Assembly: GCF_016804325.1 (NCBI RefSeq)
Contig: NZ_CP043627.1
Location: 3,051,001 to 3,115,000 of the forward strand
DNA: 64,000 bases
Source: Methylobacterium aquaticum
Lineage (GTDB): Bacteria > Pseudomonadota > Alphaproteobacteria > Rhizobiales > Beijerinckiaceae
Reading direction: 5' to 3'
In this document: positions 35,678-45,912 of the stretch, one piece after another
Layout: the number at the start of each line of letters is the position of its first letter
Numbering within the stretch: the first letter of the stretch is position 1
The notes under the pieces: model-generated
The model's database searches: none
Seen by the model: only the letters and a program-made list of their open reading frames with translations
Told to the model about the DNA's origin: nothing
Made by a program: the position numbers and the translations under genes

Positions 35678-36661
35678 GTGACCGCCCCGCTTCCCCATCT
35701 CGAACAGACCCCCGCCCGCATCATCGACCGGAGCTTCCTCCAGGACGTGGTCGCGGGCCTGCGCGCGCCGCAAAAGCATCTGTCGGCCAAGTATTTCTAC
35801 GATCGGCGCGGCTCGGATCTGTTCGAGCAGATCACCCGCCTGCCGGAATACTATCCCACCCGGACGGAGCTCGCGATCCTCGACAGCTACGGCCCCGAGA
35901 TCGCCGCCGGGCTCCCGCCGGGGGCGGCCCTGGTCGAGTTCGGCAGCGGCTCCACCGCCAAGGTGCGCCGCCTGCTGCCGCACCTCACCGATCTCAGCAC
36001 TTACGTCCCGATCGACGTCTCGGAGGAGTTCCTGCGCAGCGAGGCCGAGGAACTCGGCCGCGACTTCCCGCGCCTGCGGGTCGAGCCGGTGGCGGCGGAC
36101 TTCACCAAGCCGGTCACCCTGCCCGACGACCTGCGGGACGCGCCCAAGGTCGGCTTCTTCCCCGGCTCGACGATCGGCAATTTCGAGCCCGAGATCGCCG
36201 CGGCGCTCCTCGGCAGCTTCGCCCGGACGCTGGGGGCCGGAGCGACGCTGATCGTCGGCATCGACCTCGTGAAGGACAAGGCGGTGCTGGACGCGGCCTA
36301 CGACGATGCCGCCGGGGTGACGGCGGCCTTCAACCTCAACCTGCTCGCCCGCATCAACCGGGAGCTCGGCGCCGATTTCGACCTCGACGCCTTCGCCCAT
36401 CAGGCCTTCTTCGACGAGAATCTCGGGCGGATCGAGATGCATCTGGTGAGCCGGCGCAGCCAGCTCGTCACCGTGGCGGGGGTGCCGTTCCACTTCGCCT
36501 CCGGCGAGACGATCCACACCGAGAACAGCTACAAGTACACGGTGCCGGGTTTCCGGGCGCTCGCCCGCGGCGCCGGCTGGGAGCATGCCCGGGTCTGGAC
36601 CGATCCCGACGCCCTGTTCTCGGTCCACGCGCTCACCGCCAGCACCATCCGGCGGCACTGA
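35678..36661 (+). CDS. egtD: L-histidine N-alpha-methyltransferase EgtD
   Basis: A 327-residue SAM-dependent enzyme that trimethylates histidine to hercynine, the first step of ergothioneine synthesis. It contains LSAKYFYDRRGSDLFEQI, YYPTRTELAIL, the SAM loop LVEFGSGSTAKVRRLL and YVPIDVSEEFL, FFPGSTIGNFEP, and the His-binding end region FHFASGETIHTENSYKYT. It starts at GTG 35678. It follows egtB, and the product protects against oxidative stress in methylotrophs and other bacteria. No anomaly was noted. Confidence 0.96.
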   Translation: MTAPLPHLEQTPARIIDRSFLQDVVAGLRAPQKHLSAKYFYDRRGSDLFEQITRLPEYYPTRTELAILDSYGPEIAAGLPPGAALVEFGSGSTAKVRRLLPHLTDLSTYVPIDVSEEFLRSEAEELGRDFPRLRVEPVAADFTKPVTLPDDLRDAPKVGFFPGSTIGNFEPEIAAALLGSFARTLGAGATLIVGIDLVKDKAVLDAAYDDAAGVTAAFNLNLLARINRELGADFDLDAFAHQAFFDENLGRIEMHLVSRRSQLVTVAGVPFHFASGETIHTENSYKYTVPGFRALARGAGWEHARVWTDPDALFSVHALTASTIRRH

Positions 36662-36668
36662 CCGGCGG

Positions 36669-37364
36669 ATGGCCGGGTCCGACCTCGACCGGGCGCGGGG
36701 TGCGGCGGTCGACGCCTTCCTGGAGACGGCGCGGCAGGTCGCGGCGCCCTCTCGCGACGTGCCGCGGCTGATCTTCGCGCTGGACGCCACGATGAGCCGG
36801 CAGCCGACCTGGGACCTCGCCTGCGGGGTCCAGGCCGGGATGTTCGAGGCGACGGCCCGGCTCGGCGGGCTGTCGGTGCAGCTCGTCTATTTCCGGGGCT
36901 TTTCCGAGTGCCGGGCCTCGCGCTTCGTCGCCGACGCCCGGGCGCTCACCGGCCTGATGCGGGCCGTGACCTGCCAGGGCGGCCAGACCCAGATCGGCCG
37001 GGTCCTGCGCCACGCCCGCAACGAGGCCGGGCGCGGCCCGGTCAAGGCCCTGGTGCTGGTCGGCGACGCGATCGAGGAGGACATCGACGACCTGTGCGGC
37101 GTCGCCGGCGAACTCGGCCTCCTCGGCCTGCCGGCCTTCTGCTTTCACGAGGGCCCCGATCCCACGGTCGCCGCGGGTTTCTCGGAGATCGCCCGGCTGA
37201 GCGGCGGTTCTGCCGCCCGCTTCGACCTCACGGCGCCCGAGGTGCTGGCCGCGCTCCTGCGCGCCGCGGCGATCTACGCCACCCGGGGACTCGACGGATT
37301 GCGCCTGGCCGCGCATGAGGATGCGGCGGCGCGCCGGCTCCTCGCCGGCATGACCGGCGGGTAG
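36669..37364 (+). CDS. VWA-like domain protein of unknown function
   Basis: A 231-residue protein that starts seven bases after the egtD stop. The core resembles a von Willebrand A fold: LIFALDATMSRQPTWDL supplies a DxTxS-like metal site (the standard is DxSxS), followed by LVYFRGFSECRASRF and VKALVLVGDAIEEDIDDL. The sequence lacks membrane segments. It lies in line with egtBD and a J-domain gene 42 bases downstream, so all four may be one transcript. I infer a cytoplasmic adaptor or chaperone-related role from the J-domain partner only. Confidence 0.7.
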   Translation: MAGSDLDRARGAAVDAFLETARQVAAPSRDVPRLIFALDATMSRQPTWDLACGVQAGMFEATARLGGLSVQLVYFRGFSECRASRFVADARALTGLMRAVTCQGGQTQIGRVLRHARNEAGRGPVKALVLVGDAIEEDIDDLCGVAGELGLLGLPAFCFHEGPDPTVAAGFSEIARLSGGSAARFDLTAPEVLAALLRAAAIYATRGLDGLRLAAHEDAAARRLLAGMTGG

Positions 37365-37406
37365 ACAGGGTCTTCCCGCACGCATCGTGAGGGTGACGGA
37401 CAACGC

Positions 37407-38159
37407 ATGATCGCCCTCGGACTCGGTGTCCTGGTCCTCGTCGGCCTCTGGTGGCTCGGCCGCCACTATTCCACCGCCAATCCCGCGGTGATCGCGCGGG
37501 TGATCCGCCAGGCCGGCGGCTGGCTGGCGCTGGCCGCGGCGGCCCTCCTGTTCCTGCGCGGGCGCTTCGACATGGCCGGGGCGCTCGGCCTCGGCGGCGC
37601 CTGGCTGCTCGGCTGGCGCCAGGGCTCGCCCCTTCCCTTCGGCCTGGGGCGGATGGGCAATCTCGGTGGCTGGTTCGGCCTCGGCACTGCCGGCCCGCGG
37701 CCGGACGCCGTCTCGCGGGTGCGCTCCGCCCGGCTGGAGATGGAGCTGGACCATGCCAGCGGCGCGATGCGCGGCACGGTGCTCGCCGGTCCGCTGGCCG
37801 GCCAGGCCCTCGACGGTTTGCCGCTGCCGCGCCTCGTCGCGCTCCTGTCCGAGTGCCGCTCGGGCGACCCGGACGGCGCCCGGCTGCTAGAGGCGTATCT
37901 GGACCGCCGGTTTGCCGGATGGCGCGTAGACGCTGAGGCTGACCGCGACCCGGGGCCGCGCGGTACGGCGCAGCCAGGGCCGATGACGGAGGAGGAGGCC
38001 TATCAGATCCTGGGGCTTCAGCGCGGGGCGCCCCTCGAGGAGGTGCGCCGGGCGCACCGGACCCTGATGAAGCGGCTGCACCCGGACCAGGGCGGGTCCG
38101 ACTACCTGGCGGCCCGTGTCAACGCGGCCAAGGACTTTCTGCTCAACCGACATCGCTGA
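37407..38159 (+). CDS. Membrane protein with C-terminal J domain (Tim14/Pam18-like)
   Basis: A 250-residue protein. Residues 1-65 hold two to three hydrophobic segments (MIALGLGVLVLVGLWWLG, WLALAAAALLFLRG, MAGALGLGGAWLLG), followed by a soluble region about residues 105-175, and the last 60 residues form a J domain MTEEEAYQILGLQRGAPLEEV...RRAHRTLMKRLHPDQGG with the HPD motif. The order anchor then J domain, and no Gly/Phe or zinc regions, is the design of mitochondrial Tim14 and its alphaproteobacterial relatives. It would recruit DnaK to the inner membrane. Confidence 0.85.
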   Translation: MIALGLGVLVLVGLWWLGRHYSTANPAVIARVIRQAGGWLALAAAALLFLRGRFDMAGALGLGGAWLLGWRQGSPLPFGLGRMGNLGGWFGLGTAGPRPDAVSRVRSARLEMELDHASGAMRGTVLAGPLAGQALDGLPLPRLVALLSECRSGDPDGARLLEAYLDRRFAGWRVDAEADRDPGPRGTAQPGPMTEEEAYQILGLQRGAPLEEVRRAHRTLMKRLHPDQGGSDYLAARVNAAKDFLLNRHR

Positions 38160-38239
38160 TACTCCACGCGCGTGTCGACGAAGCCGCGGCAGGGACGCGC
38201 CGCGGCGGGGGAGGTCGTTCTCAAGTCTTGACGAGTGTG

Positions 38240-38405
38240 GCGCGGGATCCCCTCTCCCGTGTGGGAGAGGGGTAGGGGTGAGGGTGCTACTGTTCTGAGT
38301 TGGGCTCTGACCGTCCCGCTGCCAGCACCACGTTCAGCGTTTCACACTGAAGCGTGTCACCCTCACCCCCGGCCCCTCTCCCACACGGGAGAGGGGGGAC
38401 CCGCG
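38240..38405. repeat. Intergenic palindrome, family C copy 3
   Basis: The left arm CCCCTCTCCCGTGTGGGAG followed by AGGGGTAGGGGTGAGGGTG faces the right arm CACCCTCACCCCCGGCCC and CTCTCCCACACGGGAGAGGGG. The centre contains TGAGTTGGGCTCTGACCG and CACGTTCAGCG. It fills the 293-base gap between two convergent genes and could act as a terminator for both. Confidence 0.8.
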
Positions 38406-38452
38406 CCTTTTCCTGTTCCGTACAGCCCTCCCCTCCTGGGGAGGGGAAAACC

Positions 38453-39949
38453 CTAGCTCCGGGTCGCGAAGCAGGTGAAGCCGTTGCGCTTGAGCGCCCG
38501 GCAGGCATCCTGCGCGGCCTCGGCTTCCGAGAAGCCGGAGAAGCGGGCGCGGAACAGCGTGGTGCCGCCATGGGTCACCTTCTCGGTGAACGGGGCCGCC
38601 TTGCCGAGCGCCCCGCCGCTGCGCTGGCGCGCCTCGCTGAGCATCGACTTGGCCTTGCCCTCGTCGTCCATGGCGCCGAGCTGGATCACCCAGGGCGTCA
38701 CGGTGACGGCCTTCGCCGCGGGGGCGGCGGTCTCGCGCGGGGCCGGGGCCCGGGCCTCGCCGGGCTCGGCCGCCGGCAGGCGCGAGGCGTACTTCGTCCC
38801 CCCGGCCGCCGGGAAGGCCGCGGCGGGCGCCGGGGCATAGGCCTGGGCGCTCGCCGGCACCGCGCCGAGGCCGGCGCGCCATTTCGGCGAGGATTGCGGC
38901 GTGGCGCCGCCCCGGGGCGCGATGTCGAGGGGCTGGCCGGTGGAGTTCGTGGTCTCGACCGCGTCGTCCTCGTCGGCGGAGGCCACGAGGGTGCGGGTCG
39001 CCACCGGGCGCTCGGCGACCACGGCGGGACGCGGCCGCTCGGCCACCTCGACCACCGGCGGCGCCGTGCGGGCGCCGGCATAGGCGATCGGCAGGTTGGC
39101 CCGCACGAGCTTGGTCATGATGACGTCGCGGCTTGCGCCCGACTTGCCGCCGAGCACCACCGCCACGATGTGCCGCTCGCCGATGCGCGCCGAGGTCATC
39201 AGGTTGAAGCCCGAATCGCGGGTGTAGCCGGTCTTGATGCCGTCCACGCCCTCGACCCGGCCGACCAGGTGGTTGTGGTTGCCGATCACCCGGCCCTTGA
39301 AGGCGAAGGAGCGGGTCTGGAAGTAGCGGTAGTAGCGGGGGAACCGCTCCTGGATCGCGCGGGCGAGGATCGTCAGGTCGCGGGCGGTGGTGATCTGGTC
39401 GGCGTCCGGCAGGCCCGAGGCGTTGGCATAGTGGGTCCGCGTCATGCCGAGGGCGTGGGCCTTGCGCGTCATCATCTCGGCGAAGGCGGCTTCCGAGCCG
39501 GCGATGTTCTCGCCGATGGCGCAGGCGATGTCGTTGGCGGATTTCGTCACCAGCGCCTTGATCGCCTCCTCGACCGTCACGGTCGAGCCGGGCCGCACGC
39601 CGAGCTTGGAGGGCGGCATCCGGGAGGCGTTGGCCGAGACGGTCAGCGGCGAATCGAGGTCCAGCTTGCCGCGCTCGAGCTGCTCGAACAGCAGGTAGAG
39701 CGTCATCACCTTGGTGATCGAGGCCGGATGGCGCAGGGCATCCTCGTTGACCGCGTGCATCACGCGGCCGGTCTTGGCATCGACCACCATCGCCGCGTAG
39801 GGCGGGTTGTAGCCCCCGCCGCCGCCGGGATGGGCGCGCCGGCGCGCCTCGGCGGGCGAGGCGGTGAGCGCCGTCAGCACCGCCGCGGCGGCGAGCACGG
39901 CCGGCAACGCGGGTCCAGATTGGCCGTGAACGCAACGCATCACGCACAT
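38453..39949 (-). CDS. D-alanyl-D-alanine carboxypeptidase with SPOR domain
   Basis: A 498-residue periplasmic PBP5/6-type enzyme that trims D-Ala from peptidoglycan stem peptides. After a signal peptide (ending SPAEA) come YAAMVVDAKTGRVMHAVNED, the SxxK site HPASITKVMTL, the SxN site VTKSANDIACAIGE and the KTG motif DGIKTGYTRDSGFNL. A low-complexity Pro/Ala linker (about residues 300-415) leads to a C-terminal SPOR domain (WVIQLGAMDDEGKAKSMLSE...). SPOR targets denuded septal glycan, so a role at division is likely. The usual C-terminal amphipathic anchor is replaced by SPOR, as often in Rhizobiales. Confidence 0.93.
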   Translation of the reverse strand: MCVMRCVHGQSGPALPAVLAAAAVLTALTASPAEARRRAHPGGGGGYNPPYAAMVVDAKTGRVMHAVNEDALRHPASITKVMTLYLLFEQLERGKLDLDSPLTVSANASRMPPSKLGVRPGSTVTVEEAIKALVTKSANDIACAIGENIAGSEAAFAEMMTRKAHALGMTRTHYANASGLPDADQITTARDLTILARAIQERFPRYYRYFQTRSFAFKGRVIGNHNHLVGRVEGVDGIKTGYTRDSGFNLMTSARIGERHIVAVVLGGKSGASRDVIMTKLVRANLPIAYAGARTAPPVVEVAERPRPAVVAERPVATRTLVASADEDDAVETTNSTGQPLDIAPRGGATPQSSPKWRAGLGAVPASAQAYAPAPAAAFPAAGGTKYASRLPAAEPGEARAPAPRETAAPAAKAVTVTPWVIQLGAMDDEGKAKSMLSEARQRSGGALGKAAPFTEKVTHGGTTLFRARFSGFSEAEAAQDACRALKRNGFTCFATRS

Positions 39950-40254
39950 ACCCCACTCGATGGAAAAGGGCGCCTGCGACGGGAGGCGACGCCCTGGACC
40001 GACCGCGCCCCGCGACGAACGGCGTGGCGCATCGGCATCACTGTCAATCAGGCTAGGGAGGCTCGGTTACGCCCCGGTTAACCGGCGACGAATTCCGATG
40101 CTCGGATTCGCTGCATTGTGCAACGCACAATTCGCCCTTGACGAATTTTGTGCGCTGCACATATTGCAGGGCAGCGGGGCGCGACGCGCGGGCGTCCCGG
40201 CGACGTCCCGAATGCCGCGCGAGGAGGGGCGCCCCTTCAGGGCGTCACCATACC
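39950..40254. other. Phasin promoter region
   Basis: No gene is supported. The gap lies between the divergent carboxypeptidase and phasin genes and holds a GGTTAACCGG palindrome near 40076 and the two TGTGC-N3-GCACA palindromes described at 40115-40161. Confidence 0.6.
40115..40161. promoter_or_regulatory. Twin palindromes upstream of phasin gene
   Basis: ATTGTGCAACGCACAAT (40115-40131) and TGTGCGCTGCACA (40149-40161) have the same TGTGC-N3-GCACA core and lie 32 bases apart centre to centre, about three helical turns. Phasin genes are repressed by PhaR, which binds TGC-rich repeats in relatives such as Paracoccus. These sites are good candidates for its operator. Confidence 0.55.
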
Positions 40255-40695
40255 ATGAACCAGCAGACCATGAGCCAGCAGGCCGAGGCCGCCCAGAAGT
40301 TCGGCAAGGACGGCATGGACGCGATGCTGCGCAGCTTCGGCACCCTGTCGAAGGCCAGCCAGGCGATCGCCGTCGAGGCGACCGACTTCGCCAAGCAGTC
40401 CTTCGAGCTCGGCACCGCCACCCTCGAGAAGCTCGCCGGCGTGCGCTCGCTCGACAAGGCGCTCGAGATCCAGACCGACTACATGAAGACCTCGTACGAG
40501 CGTCTCGTGGCCCAGACCACCAAGATGACCGAGCTCTACCAGAACCTCGCCAAGGAGATGGTGAAGCCGTACGAGGGCTTCGCCGCCAAGGCCCAGGAGC
40601 AGGCCTTCAAGGCCCAGGACCGCGCCTTCGCCAGCGCCAAGGACGGCTTCAAGAAGGTCGAGGACGAGGCCGCCAAGGTTCAGTACGCCGCGTAA
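40255..40695 (+). CDS. Phasin family protein
   Basis: A 146-residue, almost entirely helical protein with no cysteine or signal. It has an N-terminal Gln-rich segment and repeats of amphipathic helix (FGTLSKASQAIAVEATDFAK; LEIQTDYMKTSYERLVAQ; AKEMVKPYEGFAAKA). This is the phasin_2 pattern, proteins that coat polyhydroxybutyrate granules and control their size. ATG 40255 is chosen over the earlier TTG because the latter would run through the twin palindromes. The gene is monocistronic with a terminator-like hairpin after it. A PHB depolymerase lies at 62.7 kb in the same window. Confidence 0.88.
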   Translation: MNQQTMSQQAEAAQKFGKDGMDAMLRSFGTLSKASQAIAVEATDFAKQSFELGTATLEKLAGVRSLDKALEIQTDYMKTSYERLVAQTTKMTELYQNLAKEMVKPYEGFAAKAQEQAFKAQDRAFASAKDGFKKVEDEAAKVQYAA

Positions 40696-40759
40696 GCCGG
40701 GCGTCGCGCACGGGCGGTCGGCCCTCGGGCCGCCGCTCTTCCGCGCAGGAAGACCATGA

Positions 40760-40793
40760 TCGCGACCGGCACGGGCCCCCCGTGCCGGTCGCG
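40760..40793 (+). terminator. Strong hairpin after phasin gene
   Basis: GCGACCGGCACGG and CCGTGCCGGTCGC form a perfect 13-base stem with a GCCCC loop and are followed by GCGCGTTTG. The T tract is short, so this may be a terminator of reduced strength. The rest of 40696-41033 shows two tandem copies of a GCACGCCCCGCG unit and no gene. Confidence 0.7.
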
Positions 40794-41033
40794 CGCGTTT
40801 GGGGGTCCATCGAGAGGTCCGCACGCCCCGCGAGGGAGCCTGCACGCCCCGCGGGGGAGCCTGCAACGACAAGAGCGCGCAGCCGACTGGCGAAGCGCCG
40901 ACTCGGCCTATAGATTAGGCTCGGCACCGGCGGCCGACGTGTTAGGCTGCCGCTCCGCACCACTGCCCGGACCCCCGCGAGGAGGCCCGCGCGGCTCGGC
41001 GCGGTCGCCCAGAGCGAGGTCGGTACGATTCAG

Positions 41034-41411
41034 ATGGCTCAGGTCCCGAGGCAGGGAGAACCCTCCACCAGGCCGGTCGCGGCCAACCCCCGCGCCCCCG
41101 GGAACGGCGACGGGCGCTCGGGAACCGCCGTGATCACGCGGACGAAGCCGCGCACCAAGCGGCCGAACCTCTACCGCGTGCTGCTCCTCAACGACGACTA
41201 CACCCCGATGGAATTCGTGGTCCACGTCGTGGAACGGTTCTTCAACAAGTCGCGCGAGGACGCGACCCGCATCATGCTGCACGTCCACCAGAACGGCGTC
41301 GGCGAGTGCGGCATCTTCACCTACGAGGTCGCAGAGACCAAGGTGACGCAGGTCATGGACTTTGCGCGGAAACATCAACATCCTCTGCAATGCGTCATGG
41401 AAAAGAAATAA
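41034..41411 (+). CDS. clpS: ATP-dependent Clp protease adaptor ClpS
   Basis: A 125-residue N-end rule adaptor. Residues 1-45 are variable and rich in Pro and Arg. The conserved domain is [21 protein letters not shown], with the Asn-Asp and Met that read hydrophobic N-terminal residues, then [36 protein letters not shown] with the conserved His. It presents N-degron substrates to ClpAP and inhibits SsrA-tagged substrate binding to ClpA. clpA starts 38 bases downstream, the conserved clpS-clpA order. Confidence 0.97.
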   Translation: MAQVPRQGEPSTRPVAANPRAPGNGDGRSGTAVITRTKPRTKRPNLYRVLLLNDDYTPMEFVVHVVERFFNKSREDATRIMLHVHQNGVGECGIFTYEVAETKVTQVMDFARKHQHPLQCVMEKK

Positions 41412-41448
41412 GCGCCGACCAAGACAGGCACCAGCAAAGAGGCCCGCT

Positions 41449-43926
<2,478 letters not shown>

Positions 43927-43993
43927 CCCCGGCGGATCGAGGGGCAAAGCCCCTCGATCCCGACCCGCCTCCCGTGTATGAGGCTCCGAGACG

Positions 43994-44030
43994 CGCGCAT
44001 CCCGGCGGGGCCTCCCCGCCGGGATGCGCA
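43994..44030 (+). terminator. Hairpin after clpA
   Basis: A perfect 16-base stem GCGCATCCCGGCGGGG / CCCCGCCGGGATGCGC with a three-base loop, followed by ATTTG. It lies 68 bases after the clpA stop and is likely the operon terminator. Confidence 0.75.
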
Positions 44031-44121
44031 TTTGAGGCCCCTGCCGCTCACCGAGCGCGGCCGTGGGCGGATGGATGCGCGAGGGCTGCGAGCCCGGCGC
44101 CAGAGGACGTGAGAGAATCCC

Positions 44122-44394
44122 ATGAGCGGAGATCTCAACGAGGGCCCCCTCGCCCCGGCCGCGACGGTGACCCCGCCCTCCCCGAAGCTGACCGGGCGCG
44201 AGAAGCGCCGGCAGCGCCGCCGCCGTCGCAAGATCGGCGAGGAGATCATGGGCTGGATCCTGGTGCCGCTGATCCTGTTCGCCTGCTACTGGTCGATCAA
44301 TGCGGGCTTCGCCTTCTTCGGTACCACGCCGAGCGCGGTGTTCGACCAGCTCAAGCAGGTGAAGACGGCTCTGGAGAAGCGGGAATCGCGGTAG
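44122..44394 (+). CDS. Small single-pass membrane protein
   Basis: A 90-residue protein with a polar N-terminus, a very basic patch REKRRQRRRRRKIGEEI, one transmembrane helix (MGWILVPLILFACYWSINAGFAFF) and a short helical tail. The basic patch before the helix predicts the N-terminus inside. It follows clpA by 195 bases but is separated by a strong hairpin, so it probably has its own promoter. I do not recognise the family. Confidence 0.65.
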   Translation: MSGDLNEGPLAPAATVTPPSPKLTGREKRRQRRRRRKIGEEIMGWILVPLILFACYWSINAGFAFFGTTPSAVFDQLKQVKTALEKRESR

Positions 44395-44859
44395 GCGCGG
44401 CGCCGCCTGCCCGGAGCCCGCATACATCGCTTTATCGCGTCGGGCTCCACGGTGCTCGGCAAGCCAGACGCCGTTGCCCGTCCCGCAGACCGGCCGGCCC
44501 GTCATTGCCCGGTGCCCGGCTGCGACGCGCAGGACTACCGGCCGGCCGTGGCGCATGCCGAACCGGCGCGCCAATCATATGGCACGCACGCCGATACCTC
44601 TCGACGTCATCCCGGGGCCTGGCGCAGCCGGGAACCCGGGATGACGATGGAGGGTGTGAATTCAGTCGGCTAACTCAATCAGGCTCTGAAAATCTACCTG
44701 CGAGCCCTGCACCGAGGTCGGATCGGCATGCGACCGCAAAAAGCCTGGCGGAACTCGATCGCCCAGCCACAAGGCAAGTCCCGGTCTCCGCCATCGCGAA
44801 CCCGGGGCAGCCAGACATGTGACGGAGCTATCTCGGCCGGAGCCGCTCGATCCTGCGCG
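44395..44859. other. Intergenic region with family B and E repeats
   Basis: No gene is supported in this 465-base gap between convergent genes. It holds a family B hairpin (44605-44646) followed by GATGGAGGGTGTGAATTC and a family E motif at 44673-44690. Confidence 0.6.
44605..44646. repeat. Intergenic hairpin, family B single unit
   Basis: CGTCATCCCGGGGCCTGGC and the complementary GGAACCCGGGATGACG form the family B stem, with C in place of the usual T at the fourth stem position on both sides, i.e. a compensated change. Confidence 0.75.
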
Positions 44860-45507
44860 TCAGCTCTTCTTGCGGAACGCGTCCAGGCTGACCACCGAGG
44901 CGCCCTCCTGCGGGGCGTCGGTGCGCTCGGCTGCCTCGTCGGGCTTCGCCTCGCCGTCGGCCTCGTCCTTGCCGGTCGAGTCCTTGCTCTGAGGCTTGGC
45001 CTCGGCCTTGGCGGCGGGCACGATCTTGGGCAGGTTGCTGCCGATCGCCGGGACCTTCGGCAGCGCCTCGCTCGGCTCGGAGCCGGCGCCGCGGATCGCC
45101 CGCAGGGCGGTCGTGCCGGCGGGGGCCGCGTCCTCGGTCGAGGCGGTGCCGTCGTTGAGCTCGAACTTCAGGCCGAACTGCACCGAGGGGTCGAAGAAGC
45201 CGGTCACCGCCTCGAACGGCACCAGGAGCCGCTCCGGCACGCCGGAGAACGACAGCCCGACCTCGAAGGTGTGCTCGGTGACGCCGAGGTCCCAGAACTG
45301 GTGCTGGAGAACGATCGTCATGTCCTGCGGGTACTTTTCCCGCAGGCGCTGCGAGATCCGCACGCCGGGATAGTCGGTCCGGAACGAGACGTAGAAATGG
45401 TGCTCGCCGGCCAGGCCGTCGCGCGCCGCATCGCCCAGCACCTTGCGCACGACGTTGCGCAGGGCATCCTGCACCAGGAGATCGTAGCGAATCAGATCGT
45501 CTGCCAT
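44860..45507 (-). CDS. sspB: ClpXP adaptor SspB, alphaproteobacterial type
   Basis: A 215-residue SspB-alpha protein that tethers SsrA-tagged proteins to ClpX. It opens DLIRYDLLVQDALRNVVRKVL, contains EHHFYVSFRTDYPGVRISQRLREKYP and MTIVLQHQFWDLGV, the SsrA-binding domain, then a long flexible charged linker rich in Lys, Glu, Ala, and ends in VVSLDAFRKK, the ClpX-binding tail. ATG 45507 is chosen; a TTG one codon upstream also fits. The gene ends up 46 bases downstream of the tmRNA gene, in the same direction, placing the adaptor beside the RNA that encodes its target tag. Confidence 0.95.
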   Translation of the reverse strand: MADDLIRYDLLVQDALRNVVRKVLGDAARDGLAGEHHFYVSFRTDYPGVRISQRLREKYPQDMTIVLQHQFWDLGVTEHTFEVGLSFSGVPERLLVPFEAVTGFFDPSVQFGLKFELNDGTASTEDAAPAGTTALRAIRGAGSEPSEALPKVPAIGSNLPKIVPAAKAEAKPQSKDSTGKDEADGEAKPDEAAERTDAPQEGASVVSLDAFRKKS

Positions 45508-45552
45508 CAACCGTTGCCTGGCGCCGCATCGCTCGCGGGAAGGGAATTCGAG

Positions 45553-45876
45553 TGGAGGCTTCTGTTGCCAGGTGCCTCCGAACCCCGCCTATGCAGTGCT
45601 ACCCGCTAGGACTTCGTTTGGTATTGGGGACCGCTTACGCGGCCACCGCCACCGGAGCAAAGTTGTCGTTGGCAACTATTGCATTGGCCCGATAACGGCG
45701 GAACCATGCCGAGCGAAAGCTCAACCTTTACGCCCTCGTCGATCCTATTTCGCCCCCGCCGAAGCCCGAACCGAACGGGCCGTTCCGGACTTGGGTGGAG
45801 GCGCCGGGTACCGCCCCCGGGTCCGATAGGTTTATTCCGAAGAACGTTTATCGCCATAGCCGGCCTCGCGACCGGC
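45553..45876 (-). ncRNA. ssrA: Permuted two-piece tmRNA (alphaproteobacterial type)
   Basis: Read on the minus strand, the acceptor piece comes first (about 45876-45794) with CGGACCCGGGGGCGGTACCC and GGCGCCTCC followed by ACC. After a spacer of about 36 bases the coding piece begins at 45757 with GGGGGCGAAATAGGATCGAC. The acceptor ends pair as GGGGGCG with CGCCTCC, including a G-U third pair needed for AlaRS. The tag frame at 45673-45635 encodes ANDNFAPVAVAA and a TAA stop. A GGAGGC / GCCTCC hairpin closes the 3' end near 45553. The RNA rescues stalled ribosomes and tags nascent chains for ClpXP. Confidence 0.95.
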
Positions 45877-45883
45877 AAGGGGG

Positions 45884-45912
45884 AATATAGAGGGTCCCGT
45901 GCCGCTTTTGAA
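45884..45912 (-). promoter_or_regulatory. ssrA: Candidate sigma-70 promoter of ssrA
   Basis: On the minus strand TTCAAA (45912-45907), 17 bases and TATATT (45889-45884) give a good -35/-10 pair, with the expected start about 45877, just at the beginning of the acceptor piece. The site overlaps the start of the divergent CPBP protease gene (45899). Confidence 0.55.

Noticed and set aside
40805..40862. CRISPR-like tandem repeat after the phasin gene
   Set aside because: There are only two copies of a short GCACGCCCCGCG unit with no regular spacers.
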